64,000 bases of DNA. Source: Otatea glauca. Its lineage: Eukaryota > Streptophyta > Magnoliopsida > Poales > Poaceae. The stretch is taken from NCBI GenBank assembly GCA_036346275.1, contig CM070723.1, positions 868,001-932,000 on the forward strand, given 5' to 3'. The notes under the pieces were generated by a model. It was not told the DNA's origin and made no database searches. It worked only from the letters and a program-made list of their open reading frames with translations. Both the position numbers and the translations under genes were made by a program. This document shows positions 22,511 through 34,989 of this stretch, one piece after another (position 1 is the stretch's first letter; each line of letters begins with the position of its first letter).

Positions 22511-25500
22511 TAGGGATGGATTCTGTCATTCTACCAAATTTACAACATATATCTTGTTACACCTGTAAGGCTGCAGCACAAAGGGTCATGGTGCCAGGAA
22601 GGAATCCCTTGATCTATACATTTATTTAGCTGGAAACTGATCTGTTGCTTGGCCACTTTATGGGAGTTTTATGGGCAAAGTTAATGATGTGTGATAAAGA
22701 TTAGTTTGTTCATATGAACAAAACTTGTGCAATGCACTTCTTGTAATTGGATAATTATTTAATCCACACCTTGTTTTTCTTCTGCTTTTTTTTTTTGAAA
22801 AGGGCCTTGAATTTGGATATCAGTATCACTATGACAGTTTTCCTGAACAAGAAGGGGGTAAGGTAGGGTCCACTCAAATTTTGCCCACTGGGAGCTCTGC
22901 ATGGCAATATTATATGGCTTGCTAGGTTCTACTAGCATTTTTATCATCTTACTGAAATCAATATGCTATTGTTTTTATAATTTCCCAGGGATCTCATGGT
23001 AACTTCCAATAAGAAGAGCATTGATGAACACATTTTGCTTTTGCAATGGTCATCCACAACTGATGACAAAAAAACTGTGGTATTCTCGAAATGTTGGAGG
23101 ATAAATATAGTCCTAGGATTGATCTACAAGGTACGACATAACTCACAAAACTGCAATTTAGAACACACTATGCTTCTCTTTGAAAATGCAGTCTAAACTC
23201 TTTGGGCTTGCTTTATTCGAAGTTTGGCATTTCAGAGAACGGTGATGACAATGTCATATTGGGGTTTGGTTTGGAGAATGTCTCCTTATTTCAGAAGATC
23301 ACTGTAATTGTTGGATCTGAACAGAAGGAGGTTGCCCCTCAACATATTCTTTTTTGTTTGACCGGTGAAGCGAAACTAATTATATATTATCTTGCAAGGT
23401 AGGTACCCTATGTTGAAATTTAGCCCCCCCCCCAAAAGAAAAGGGGCACTGTATACTTTAGTTCCTATATACTGACATTTTGTTGACAAAATTCCAAAAT
23501 TTCCGATGCATTGACACTGGTCTCTTATTTAGGATTTCTGACCTTTCTGATCTACCTCCCTCAATTCTGTCTACCATTGAGGATAGCGATGTGACAAAGC
23601 AAATTTCACCTGCAACTGTATCTGAAAAGGAGCCGACTCCAAGTGTTGCAAGCTCAATGGCCAAGAGTCTTCTTGCAGAACGTGGGGCTGAGCCATCTAG
23701 GGCACAAGCAGGTAAAAGATTGTTATGCAGGAGCTACGCTCTTGCAACTTTGATGGCTACTTTTCTATATTTCCAAGTGCTTTGGAAACTTAATAAATCT
23801 ACTACTTTTTGGTATCCTTGCAGATAGAGACCAACATGGATCAACAGATGCAAAAAACAGTTCCTCAGTATCAAAAAACAAGGAAATAGCTGGCAGTTTG
23901 TTGTTTACCTCTTCTGATCAGAAGTCATTGAGTACGAAGAAAGTGAATGCAGCTTCCCCATTGGAACCCACCTCTAGCTTAGCACCAACTGGCAACATGA
24001 AACCTGGAATATCTTTCAGTTTTTCTACTGTTAGTAATGTAGGTGTGAATTCAGCAGGAAGCAAAGGATCTAGTGAATTAGTTTCTTCCTGGCAACCAAA
24101 CAGCAGCAGTTTTGTAAACAGTCAAATTGGCAACGGAGGCCTGTGTTCAGCCCAACCAGTGGGAGCACTTGGGGGATCTCAGAACTCTAAGAAAGATGGT
24201 TGTAGCCTTATCTTGAAATCATCAGTGTTCACCTCTGGTGGATTAGTTCCGGTTAAGATTGGAGAAAAGAATGAGGCTAGTTTTGGAAGTAACTCACTGC
24301 AAACCATCTACACTACCGAGAGGAAAGTTATTGGTTCCTCAGCTGGCTTAAGTTCTGTACCATCACCGTTAATTTCCCTAACTAAACCTCCCCCAGCTGA
24401 ACCTTCATCCACTGGGTTTCGGACAGGAAATCTTGAAGCACTTCCTACCTCCTGTGGATCACCTCTGCCACAGCAAACCATTGGCAAATCACATAACAGC
24501 AGGACACATACAGCAGTGGACTATTCTAGAAATTTCAAGTTAGGCACAATATTCGATACTGAACAAGATCTGTCTAAAAATTTCTACAGTGTAAGATCAA
24601 CAGAAAATGTTTTAGTGATAATATTTTACTCTTATACTTCACTGTGGCCTGATTGTAATGTCTTTTGTCTTTTCTGATTTATCGTGTTCTACATATCTAT
24701 CATAAGTATTCAATATGATTGAGTTTATTAAGTGTTGTTTCTGAAAATGTGGTTTACAACTTTTCTGATTGTTTGAACATATTTTATCCCCGTAGAATAT
24801 AAACCTAGAGCATTTTATGTTCTTTTCCACCAATGCAGACACCTGTTTTATTTTTTGTTTCTACTCTTTGATTGTTTCATGCTAGGACCTTATTCATATC
24901 GTAACTGTTAGGTGATAACTGTATGAAACATGTTATCTTCCAATGTAATGATTAATGAATATTTTAAATATTGAAATTTGGAGCTACTTTACAGTTTACT
25001 GTCGACATACTTTTCAGCATATTCTCTACTTTGATCAGTAATGTTCTTGCGCTTTCGTTAAGCATATAAACGATATGACCAAGGAGTTAAGACACCCTCT
25101 TTGCATATATAGAAAAAAATGTTGGTTTCAGAGATGCTTGCATAACCTTCCAGCAGCATCCTCTTTCTATGCTTGAGGGTGATTTGCAATTTTTTTGGGA
25201 ATTGTTGCAAGTCTTCAAGGTAATACAATTATTTTCACCAGGACCCTTTTTTGGGGGGTCTCTTTTAGTTGTCTTGTTTGCAGTTCTGCCTTTTTCAGAT
25301 CTGTTACCAAACGGATATGTGCTTATTTCGATCTCCAGAACAAAGTAGAGGAACAATGCTCAAAAGTTGAAGATCTGCGGAACAAGATGTTTCAAGGTAT
25401 GCCATCTACTTGCTGTTAATTGTTATTTCTATTTTCCAGTGATGAAGTAGAATAATAGACATACTTCACTTAGTATTTCATAATTTCATTTATATATTTA

Positions 25501-26079
25501 TACTTGGAAGAAATAATTTGATCGTAATTCAAATTTCTGTTGGACATCATTGTGCTTTTTTATAATTCATAATGAGCTGAAATCCGTTCACACTTGGTTT
25601 GGTGCCATTGTTTGAACACCAGTTTTGCAGAATGAACAGCGTACGTTGTTGATTAAACAAGTGCAACATGCAACTTTTGCTTTTGGAATGATAGTTGATA
25701 TATTTTATCTCTGGATCTTTTCATCAATTGATGACGGTCATAATTTTGGTTACTTCACAGTTCCTAATACATTTCTACTGCACATTTAGAGATTCAAAAA
25801 CCTGATTTTTTAGACAGAAATATTCACATCATATAGTTCAACTAAAGCTGTCAGGCCAGGGGTCGGCTTTGAGGATTGGGGGTTCCTAATGTTGTGCTTG
25901 AGTACATATTTGATATGTCTAGTGTATATGGGAAAATAGATTTGCAAGGAGTTTGCTAAAGGATTTCTCATTCGGAAAAAAAAAAATCAAAGTATGTTTC
26001 ATTTCCAAGCATGTTCTAATTGAATTTATTGATTCTGATGTGCTGTTCATCAAGTTTATGGAATCACCAATTATTTTAA

Positions 26080-26428
26080 GGAAAAAGTCTAACTAAACCC
26101 CCTGAAGTATTGAGGTTCGTCTACTTAACCCCCTAATTTACAAAACCGTCTAAGCAGACCCCCTAACTTTTGTAAACCCATTTCTTAACCACAAGAGTGG
26201 TTTTGCTGTGCAGTATTGCTGGTGTGGCGTGATGCGCTGGACCATCTTGCCACTTAGGCTTATAATGTCTTAAGAGACATTAGATTTGGCATTTTTTTTC
26301 TTTTTAACCAACGGCTTATTTTGTCCCTCTGTCGGAAATTGAGGGCTTAAAATGGACCTTTAAAAGGTTCTAGGAAAAAAAAATGGAACTGAACCTTAGT
26401 CAGCAGACCGAAAAAAAGACTTTTGCCT
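26080..26428. mobile_element. Probable MITE in a NUP214-like intron
   Basis: The ends are ggaaaaagtc (26080) and gacttttgcc (to 26428), inverted repeats with 9 of 10 bases matching. The body starts with repeated aacccc(c)ctgaa / aaccccctaa blocks, typical of a rice repeat that I know by sight but cannot name. No clear target duplication is seen. Confidence 0.5.
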
Positions 26429-28541
26429 CCAAGCCTTTCCCTTGGGAAAATTCCAACATTTGGCTGGCACATTAAATAACCTTATTTCTGTTCCTCCAGT
26501 TTCTGCTAGGCAAGCTTACATGAAAGGAATTCTCAATCAATCATCAGATACTCAGTACTGGGATATATGGAACCGCCAGAAATTGAGTCCAGAATTTGGA
26601 GTGAAGAGGCTTTATTCTCAAAGCTAACCAGGTACTAATTTCTGACTCATTTTTTCTTTTTCTATTTGAAACATCAATGAACTAATATTGCATTCTCTTA
26701 TCATGTAGAATTTGACAAATCAGCTGGTAGAGCTGGAGAGGCACTTCAATAATCTGGAGATGAACAAATTCGGTGAAACCGGAAGAGTTGCTTCTAGTTG
26801 TAGAGCTGTTTATTCTAATAAGTCACGGTCTAGTTATTCAACTACTAGACCATCTGCTAGAAATTTCCTATGCATTTAGTCTATATCATCAAATGGATGA
26901 AAAACAAAAATGGATCAATATCAAACAGCTACTATTTCTATGAATTTCCTTCAAAGTGAAATCAAATCACTTTGCTAGCCTGTTTATTTTGCGATCTGAG
27001 TGATCCATAAATCTGTCTTGGCATAAAATGAATGGGGTATATTTTGTTTGCATGCTTGCTGTGATTACATTAGCTTGTTGAAAATGCTTTGACTTTGTAC
27101 TCGTCCCATTTTAACATACCTCAATCTCTTTGTTGGGTGTAGTGTGCATGCCATAGTGATAAAATTATAAATTATACTACTATTTTTAGTGGACCTTTTC
27201 CTAATAATATCTAACTGTAGTTTATTCAGAAAATCAATTTTTATGTCAATTTATACTATTTCTTGTCTTTTAATCATACTTTTCTTCTGTTTCACGTTTT
27301 TTCCAGTCATTTTCAAATTTGAATCCATATATGCGAGCTTCTTACCTGATTTCTAGTATTTATTTTACAGTCAGACACAATTATCCAGTGTGTACAATGC
27401 ACTGAATTCACAATTAACAGCAGCTGAGCAACTATCTGAATGCCTCTCAAAGCAGATATCTGCACTAAGCATAAGTTCTCCTTCTATGAAGCGTGGGGCA
27501 GTGATCAAAGAGTTGTTTGAATCAATCGGTCTAGGCCACATGACGGATGCAACCAATTTTTCCAGCAGTACTCCTTCCAAGTTAATTAAGAGGTATTCAT
27601 CACTGAAAGAACACACAAAGAGCATGCTAGGGCCTTCCAAGAGTGCTGAGCCTGAGACTGCATGGAGGAGGAGAGAGTCACTGGATAGGGTAAATTATTG
27701 AACCCAGACCGAAATTTTGCATTTATATGTAATATTCACATGGTTACACAGAAGATGTGGATCTTTATTTCCCCATGTTTTTTTTATTTTGACATATTCT
27801 AGTTTTTTTTTGTTGCTCTCTGGTGGACTGGCAGCAAATCTAACTGGGAAATACTTGTCAATTTTTAATAGAATCTGACTAGTTTGGAGCCTAAGAAAAC
27901 TACTGTTAAAAGAATAGTGCAACAACAACGCCTCAAGATCAGCAGTGATCTGCCGTTCAGGTCAAACAACAAAAATATTTGATTCTCAAATGGCAGCTAT
28001 CTCCCAGGAGAAGTCTACTGGTAGCCCCACTCCCTCCATAGTAGAACCATATGCAAGCAGGCTGCACTCTCCAAGTGAAAGTAAGTTTTTATTAGACTCC
28101 CTTATGCTTCAATAGATATTTTGGTATATAAGATCAAGGAGATCCTGATTATAGACTTGGTTAAAACTTTCTGCTTGAATTTCCTTTGACAGTACTGGAT
28201 GAGAAAATAAAACCATCAGGATCCCAGCGCAACTCGTTGTTCAAATGGGTAAAAGAATCAGCTGGGCCATCACAAGGCTCGGAGCAAAAGCATCTTGAGT
28301 TACCAGGGCAAATGAAAAGTGCTGATCAGCCTTCAAAGTTGGCGCCGTCTTCACCGTTATCATTCAGTTACACGCAGAAGGATGTGCGGGATAGTATCAG
28401 CTCATCCAATACTGCATCCTTCGGAACAACTCATACTGTGCCTAAGTCAAATGCTTTGACCTTCAAAACTACTATAGCTCCTAAAAGTAATGCCAATACA
28501 CAGCCAGATATGTCACCTTCCATGAAGAGTCCATTGCCTGG

Positions 28542-28822
28542 TATTGAGTTGCATGCACCAGCCAGTTCACCCAAAAGCTTAAGCTGATGAGGAAAGGTAG
28601 GCAATTCACTTATACTTCAACACTCCCCCTCACGTATAGGCTCCCTCAGGCCTAGAACGTGGAATAGAAGTGGACTGCAATTATTATTTTTTAATTGCGT
28701 CAACCGGGTCTTGAACTCGAGACCTCTTGGCTCTGATACCATATTGAGTTGCATGCACCAGCCAGTTCACCCAAAAGCTTAAGCTGATGAGGAAAGGTAG
28801 GCAATTCACTTATACTTCAACA
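28542..28822 (-). mobile_element. TRIM (miniature LTR retrotransposon) inside a NUP214-like exon
   Basis: Two 81-bp direct repeats (28542-28622 and 28742-28822) look identical base for base. On the minus strand they begin TGTTGAAGTATAAGTG. Between them lie only 119 bases, with a primer-binding site complementary to initiator tRNA-Met (minus strand tggtatcagagcca, 28741-28728) and a purine tract (minus strand gtgaggggg) next to the other LTR. The whole 281 bp is flanked by cctgg (28537-28541 and 28823-28827). It carries no genes and depends on enzymes from elsewhere. Removing it joins PLPG to NTFFGDSGVG in one frame. Its first LTR adds a TGA to the host frame at 28585. Confidence 0.93.
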
Positions 28823-29828
28823 CCTGGGAATACTTTTTTTGGGGATTCTGGGGTTGGGTCTACCTTGACTACAAAGAATAGACAGGATGATCAGGCAATA
28901 CCATGTTCGGGAAGCATGAAAGCATTTGGTGTTCCTCCACAGAATATGGGTGGCAGAGATCTTAACAAACCTTCTTTATCTTCTGAACCTTCCAAGCCTG
29001 ATGTGTTACATGGGAAGACTGCTCAACATATTGGAGTTAGTGATACTGTGCTGAACCCAGTGAAAGCTACACCTGAGGTGGCACCCCAACCTCCTGCATT
29101 TTCGCCAACGTGTGTTGCACGATCCTCTTCATACTCCAAGTCAGGTGTTTCATCTTCAGCTACATCACCATCATCAACTATGCAAGCATCAGCTGCAAAG
29201 ACTTCAGATGTTTTGTCTCCAACAGTTTCTTCCATTCTTCCATCACAGAAATCAATGCCAAAAACCTCTTCGTCAGTACCTGAGGGTACCGTATCTAGCT
29301 CCCTACCATCTATCCCAACACCTGTTAAGGAGTCGTCATCTGGCTTGAATAACAATGTATTTAAACCTGAAGTGGTTACATCAGAGGTAGCTGGAACCAC
29401 AGTTTCTGCAAGCATTACTTCAAGCTTATCAACCACTGAAAGCAAATCTTCATTGCTTCTAGTGACCAGTGGCAACACCTTCTATTCCTGTTTCTGCTCC
29501 TAAAATTGTAACAACGTTGTCAACTCCACAGGAAAAGATGTAGGACCAAGTGATCTCTCATCGGATGAAGATGATATGGAAGAGGAGTCTCCTGCTGCAA
29601 ATGTGGATCTCAACTTGGGAGCCCTTGGTGGGTTTGGTCTTGGGTCTTTGTCTTCTTCAAGTCCTAAAAAATCCATCCTTTTGGGAGCTCCTTTAGTACA
29701 TCTGGCAATAAAAGTTTAGGTTCACCATTTACTCCGACTAACAGTCCAGGACAGCTTTTCCGTCCAGCATCACTGAGCATTCCTTCAGCACAGCCATCTC
29801 AATCAACTAGCTCAAGTACATTTTCTAA

Positions 29829-30364
29829 TACATTCTCAAGTGGGCTTAGTGGGTTTGGACAGCCTGCACAGATTGGGGCAGGGCACCAGTCGGGATTTGT
29901 GCAGCCTGCACAAAGTGGAGCTGGTCAGCAGACAGGATTTGGGCAGCCAGCACAAATTCAGTCAGGATTTGGGCAGCCTGCACATATTGGGGGTGGGCAT
30001 CAGTCAGGATTTGGGCAGCCTTCACAGTTTGGTGCTCAGCAGGCACTTGGATCTGTTCTGGGTTCTTTTGGACAATCACGCCAGTTGGGAAGCTTTGGTG
30101 CTGGAGGATTTGGTGGATTTGCTAGTGCTTCCACTTCTGGGGGCTTTACTTCTCTATCTTCCAGAATTACTGGATTTGCTGGTGCTGCAGCAGGCGTTGG
30201 CTTTTCTGCAGCTGCTACTACCACTGGTGGAGGATTTGCTGCCGCCCCTACTGGTGGAGGGTTTGCTGCTCTTGCCTCTAAAAGTGGTGGTTTTGCTGCT
30301 GCTGCTGCTGCTTCATCTGGTGGCGGTTTCGGTGGTGCAAACCAGGGAGGTGGCTTCGGCGGTG
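29829..30364 (+). other. FG-repeat domain of the NUP214-like gene
   Basis: The open stretch encodes repeated GFGQPAQ-type units (five to six copies between about 29850 and 30030), followed by GGFA/GGGFAA-type glycine-phenylalanine repeats. The splice donor is at 30365. The last exon (31157-31272) continues in the same style (GFGAFGANQATGFSAFGA) and ends with TAG at 31270. FG repeats form the permeability barrier of the nuclear pore and bind transport receptors. This part of the frame is unbroken. Confidence 0.85.
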
Positions 30365-31272
30365 GTGAGATCCTCTGTATTTTTTGCTCTGTTTTGGATA
30401 GATACGCGTGCACTGTATCCTATATCTATATGTTATGATTAGATGTGTTGTGGACACATTTTTTGTGTCAAGACTTGTCACTAAGATGCTAAATAATTAT
30501 CCAACTGGTGATCATCAATTTGAGCTTGTTAATTGATGGAAATTGAAATAGATGTTTCCATAAGGTAGTGAAATTTAGGTAATCTGACATGTACCAAATT
30601 GAACTAGCATGTAATGCTTGTTTCTTCTGGAAAAAACGCTAGCATATATTCCCTTAGGCCTACAATCAAATGTAGACCTTAGCTTCCATTCCAGGAACAC
30701 CAACGATCAGTTTTTGATAGGGTTGCTCAGTGCCTCAGTTGGGGCTGTGTTTAGAAATGTAAGAACAAGTGCATTATCTGTATTCTCTGTTTGGTCTTAG
30801 CTTCAAGAGTTGTGTGCTAATTTAAGATCTTTCCTGGCTAGTTTTCAGTCAGTATGTGCTGCGTAGCCATGATTACTCAACTAATCCATTTTAATCTGTT
30901 ACTTCTTCTCACTGAGTAATCATTGATCATTCATTCATTCTACATAACCATACTTTCCAATCAGTTATAACTTAAATATTAATGTTTTTTGTTTGTAGGC
31001 TTGGCGTTCCACAAGAGTGTGTGTAATTGATCTTGATTAGCATTAAGATAATCCTTTCAGTTAGTATAATGGTTTACCAACTTATTTTTGCCCATCAGCA
31101 TCCTTTTCCATTTGCAGATTTTTGCGACAACTAACTAAATTTGGTTTAATTGGAAGGTGGATTTGGAGCTTTTGGCGCTAATCAAGCGACTGGTTTCTCG
31201 GCATTTGGTGCTAGTTGCTCTTCTGGGCCTGGAAGACCCCAAGCGGATTTTTTGACACAGATGAGGAAATAG

Positions 31273-32168
31273 CGCAGTTGCTTAGGGCACCCCAAGTTCC
31301 ACGTCTGCAGCAGAATGGTTCGAATGATTTGTAGCCCTTGTGTATAGATCAAAACATTCTCTTTTCTATGCTGGATGATAACGTTCATGCATTAGCTGCG
31401 GCTGAGATATAGCTCCAAGGCTGCTGAGTTCAACTGCGATTTTCGGAAAATTATGTTCCGCTATTCTCCTGTTGCCGTATTCAGTTCCAGGGAGGCCCGC
31501 CTGTTTATCCCTGAAGAGTTTTGTTAGTGCAGTAGCAGTCATGGAGCTAGCCAACAACATAACTTTTTAACTTAGAAAGAACAGTGTGGAAAACTGCCTT
31601 ATGGACATTTTTTTCCCAGCAAGATGGGTATTGTGGACGCCGGCTCCTTGTGAAATTACTCATATTTTCTCGAAATCGTTGTATGCTGAGCTGGTATTGC
31701 TAACAAGTGTAAGCATTGTCAATTTTCCGAATCGCAATTTGTATACTCATCACTGAAAGGCCCGAATTGTTGGTTAACTAGATATAGCACGACTTGTGAT
31801 ATATGCTACTTTCTATTAGCAGCATTGGGGCACAAGATTATTTTAAGCTTATTCCGTGGCAACAAAGCACGGAGCGATGATTATTGCGGCACGCGCGAAC
31901 AAGGAAAATGCAATCATCAACGTGCATGTCGATCTCGCAGCAGAACGAGGATACTATGCTCACATAGACAAAAGAAAAGTCTCAATTCATCTACACAACA
32001 CACGTCGTCGCTGGTTGAAACATAAGAATTTCAAAGAATAAAAATAGGGAAAGTAACATGCATTTGTCAAAATTTATGCAAGAGTGACGCGTTCTGTTTC
32101 CAAATAGAACACGTGGCAAACTTCAGAATTCCGGATTAATCTGTCATGACGCACGACTAGGTAAGGTT
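31273..32168. other. 3' region of the NUP214-like gene and spacer
   Basis: Probable 3' untranslated sequence to roughly 31800, then a short spacer. No gene or transposon end recognised. Confidence 0.45.
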
Positions 32169-32618
32169 ATGAGTTCACGCTCGATCAGTTCTCACCCCCT
32201 CCATGACTGCGAAGTCACGAGCCTGAACTCTCATCTCTGCAAGATCGATGACATCATGATGCTCAACTTCCTCAGCATGCTCCGGGGGCGCAGGCTAGCT
32301 TCTCCTACGACGTCCCCTCGCGCGACGCGTCCAACTAGGCCTACGTACCCGAGCTCAACCGCACCGTCCTCCGCCGCGGCCGCGAGACCGTCGTCAGGTT
32401 CTCCTGCGGCGAGAGCACCATTAATTATCGGGAGTGTCCTCTCCACGGTCTACGGGCTGCTCATAGAAGGCGGGCGCGAACTTCTCCTCCTCCATGCCGA
32501 CCTGTACGAGACGCAGGAGGTGCTGGATGAGGCGCTCGACGACGTCAGCTGGATGCTGGAGTGTACGTACCCTCTCTTCGCTCAATGTCTCTTGGATCTA
32601 CTAGATGGTTTCCACTGA
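32169..32618 (+). CDS. Unrecognised GC-rich ORF, probably a gene fragment
   Basis: A 149-codon frame starts at an ATG and lies in a GC-rich island (32270-32560) with AT-rich DNA on both sides. One frame gives LLIEGGRELLLLHADLYETQ followed by EVLDEALDDVSWMLE. Another gives YVPELNRTVLRRGRETVVRF. Neither is a family I recognise, and the GC island could be read in any frame. No splice or promoter context is clear. Most likely a captured or decayed exon. Confidence 0.2.
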   Translation: MSSRSISSHPLHDCEVTSLNSHLCKIDDIMMLNFLSMLRGRRLASPTTSPRATRPTRPTYPSSTAPSSAAAARPSSGSPAARAPLIIGSVLSTVYGLLIEGGRELLLLHADLYETQEVLDEALDDVSWMLECTYPLFAQCLLDLLDGFH

Positions 32619-34989
32619 CCTGAATGAATGTTCAAGGCCTTTTTGTCGCCTACTACAATTGATCTTTAGGGGATTCCGTTAAACTATCTATAGTCTTATG
32701 TTTTTATTTGAGCAACGGAATGAAATGAAGAGACTTCATCGCTTAACTAGCTCCGCGAACTTCCATTTTGTTGTTGTTGCAAATCTGCTCCCTTACATAC
32801 GGATTTGCAAATCTAGCCCCCTACCACGGTTGGAAAGTGCGGGATCCGGCGTTCCGTGGCCAGGGAGAGTGGAAACTGACGGAGCTCGACCGACCGCGGA
32901 AGCATCATGGTTCATTGCGGTAGGGCCGCTTCCGTACTCTCCGGGCGCGATAGCAAGCTCCTGCCACGCTCGCCGTCACCCTACTGCACTTGCTGCTGCG
33001 CCCGCCCACTTGCGTGCTGCCAAGGGGGCAGCCTCTTCCCGCACTCTCCGGGTGCGGCAGGTGGCACTGTCGCCTACCACGTCTTCTGCGGTGGGGGAGA
33101 AGACCAAATTTGTAAATTCGCGAGTGGGGATGCTAGATTTGAAAAAAAAAACGAGGTGACTAGTGCTAGAAAAGTCAAGAACTCAAATGAAGAAACTCAA
33201 AACAGTTGTCCTACAAGTTAACCCTGATTTAGTACTTAATGATTGCAATGCGACATCCTTTTCTTTTTTTAAAAAAAAAGGATAGCAGAAGCTGTGATTA
33301 TATTAGCAAGAGAGAAAATTAAAATTGCAAGGCGATGAAGGCTATGCCAGATTTAGGTACAAGGTAAGGAAAGAACCAAAAACAGAAAAAACGTACTATT
33401 AATTTCTTTAGCCCTCTTGCTCCCACGAAACTCCAGTTTGTCGCCTCATGCTTGATTGATTCAAGGATTACTCCATCAGTCCACCGTGTGTTTTGAAGGA
33501 CTTTGTTATTGTGCCCTTTCCACTATTGTCAGTATACTAAGATGCTCAGTGTTTTTGGCAACTTTCCAAAATTCCGGTAGGAAGTTTACCTCATAAAGCT
33601 CTACAGCTCCAGCTGTGTAGGCAGTTCCGCGCATGACTGTGTCGTGCACCGGCGCCTGGGACTGCCTGGCCGGCTAGACCGGTATGTGCTATCACCGACT
33701 GCCTGGGACTGCTGCATTTTTCGGCGTGGAGTGCTGCACGTTTCAGCGAGCGTGCGGCCGTGGGACGCGTGATCACCGACCGCCTCTTCGGTGCCTTTGA
33801 GCGCATGGCCTGCAGCACAGGTGGGATCAGGATCGGTGTTCAGGCCGGCTTGAATTAACCAAGCGAGATGGCTTGTTATTCATGTTCTTTCAGTTCAGTC
33901 AGAAGAGATGGAGAGATGCCACGCTATGCAACTTACAGACCTGCATCTTCCGTCTGTTCCTTTTTCAGCACAAGCATCTTGAGGGGAGTGGAAAGAAGAC
34001 AAGTTTATAAAATCCACCAACAAAAAAAAAAGACAGAGAGAAGAAGCAATGGTATTCCATCTTATCTTTGTTTCTCTCCCAAAGAAAAAAAAGCGCGCGA
34101 TTCCTCCAGCTTTGTCGATTTCACTTTCCCTCAATATTCCTTTCTCACTTGAATGGGTCGCCTCGCCTGCCTGCCTGCGCAAGATGAAACTGTCAAGAGC
34201 TTACGGAGAGATGGAGAAAGAGAGAAACCAAAGCATATGATACCAAACACTTAACAAGTAAAAACCGAATGTATTCATGTAATCTTTGGCCAAATATAAG
34301 AAGTAAAAGCTACGGCCAGAAGGAGTTTATTCCATATTCTAAGGCTAAGGCACCATATTATAGTCTTTTTTTGCTCGCGAACCAATACTGAAGGAATATA
34401 TACATGGTTTTAGTTTCTTCTTATGAAGTTATGATCATCGATCGGTCATCTTTGTTGATAACGCGCAACCAATGCTCAAGGTATCAGGCAGCTGTTTGGA
34501 ACAGAACATACGCACACACGTATGCCTCACTTCAACAGAGAAATACAGGTATAGGTACGTACCTGGTTAGTGACAACGATTCTTAGATTCCCTTACCAAC
34601 TTAGAGCAGATTTAATCGATCCACGTAACAGCAGCAAGCGTAATCCAAAGACAGTGCAATCTTTTGAAAGAACAGCGAAAATACTGCTCTGTGCCACACC
34701 TCCTTTTTCTTCTGTATGTGCAAGCTCGTCAAGCTTTTTCACGAAGCACTACAGCATCTGGCTGCAACTGATTTATTTGATGTGATTCATCATTCCTCTG
34801 ACACATGTTGCGTTCTTGACTTGCATTTTAGCCTGCAACAACATTGATTGTTGTTGACAAAATGCCAGCGATAGCAGGTTGGGTTATCAACTTATCACAC
34901 CAGGTCCAAATACAAAATTCCAAATAACACGCATGGCTAATTGGATTATCGCACAAAACAGAGGCCATAAGGCAGATTATAGAGATAGA
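32619..34989. other. Intergenic DNA with A/T runs
   Basis: No gene is supported. A block at about 33265-33420 (a T-run, then A-run, then agcagaagctgtgattatatt) resembles the 3' end of a minus-strand LINE but has no coding part or target duplication that I can show. Short open frames at 33591-34240 have no recognisable content. Confidence 0.4.

Larger units (their letters stand above)
17659..31272 (+). pseudogene. NUP214: NUP214-like nucleoporin gene with many frame breaks
   Basis: Encodes a plant NUP214-type nucleoporin, a cytoplasmic-side pore protein in mRNA export. Exons inferred from GT-AG sites and continuity: 17659-17855, 17942-18156, 18262-18303 (weak), 18591-18758, 19947-20096, 20855-20979, 21507-21617, 22989-23130, 23236-23398, 23533-23711, 23824-24590, 25063-25219, 25339-25396, 26500-26631, 26709-26827, 27371-27689, 27872-28080, 28193-30364, 31157-31272. 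The start reads MAPPHELDLSDEVEGEQDGT, then a beta-propeller-like part (VSLLELSRDESVLAACAGSE; ISWVRDDSIVVGC), a coiled-coil middle and a Ser/Thr-rich plus FG-repeat tail ending FLTQMRK-stop. Lengths of exons at 18591, 21507, 22989, 25063, 26500 and 27872 do not fit the frame, and further breaks lie in exon 1 and near 29470, 29531 and 29680. A TRIM interrupts the 28193 exon. Typed as pseudogene because this sequence cannot give a full protein; sequence error remains possible. Confidence 0.85.

Noticed and set aside
28623..28741. tRNA-derived SINE in the NUP214-like exon
   Set aside because: The tggtatcagagcc block looked tRNA-like, but identical 81-bp direct repeats, a purine tract and a 5-bp duplication fit a TRIM better.
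29846..30413. Minus-strand open frames across the FG repeats
   Set aside because: Mirror images of the repetitive Gly-Phe-Gly-Gln coding; no independent signal.
33265..33420. Third LINE 3' end
   Set aside because: T-run and A-run next to LINE-like sequence, but no coding remnant and no target duplication could be shown.
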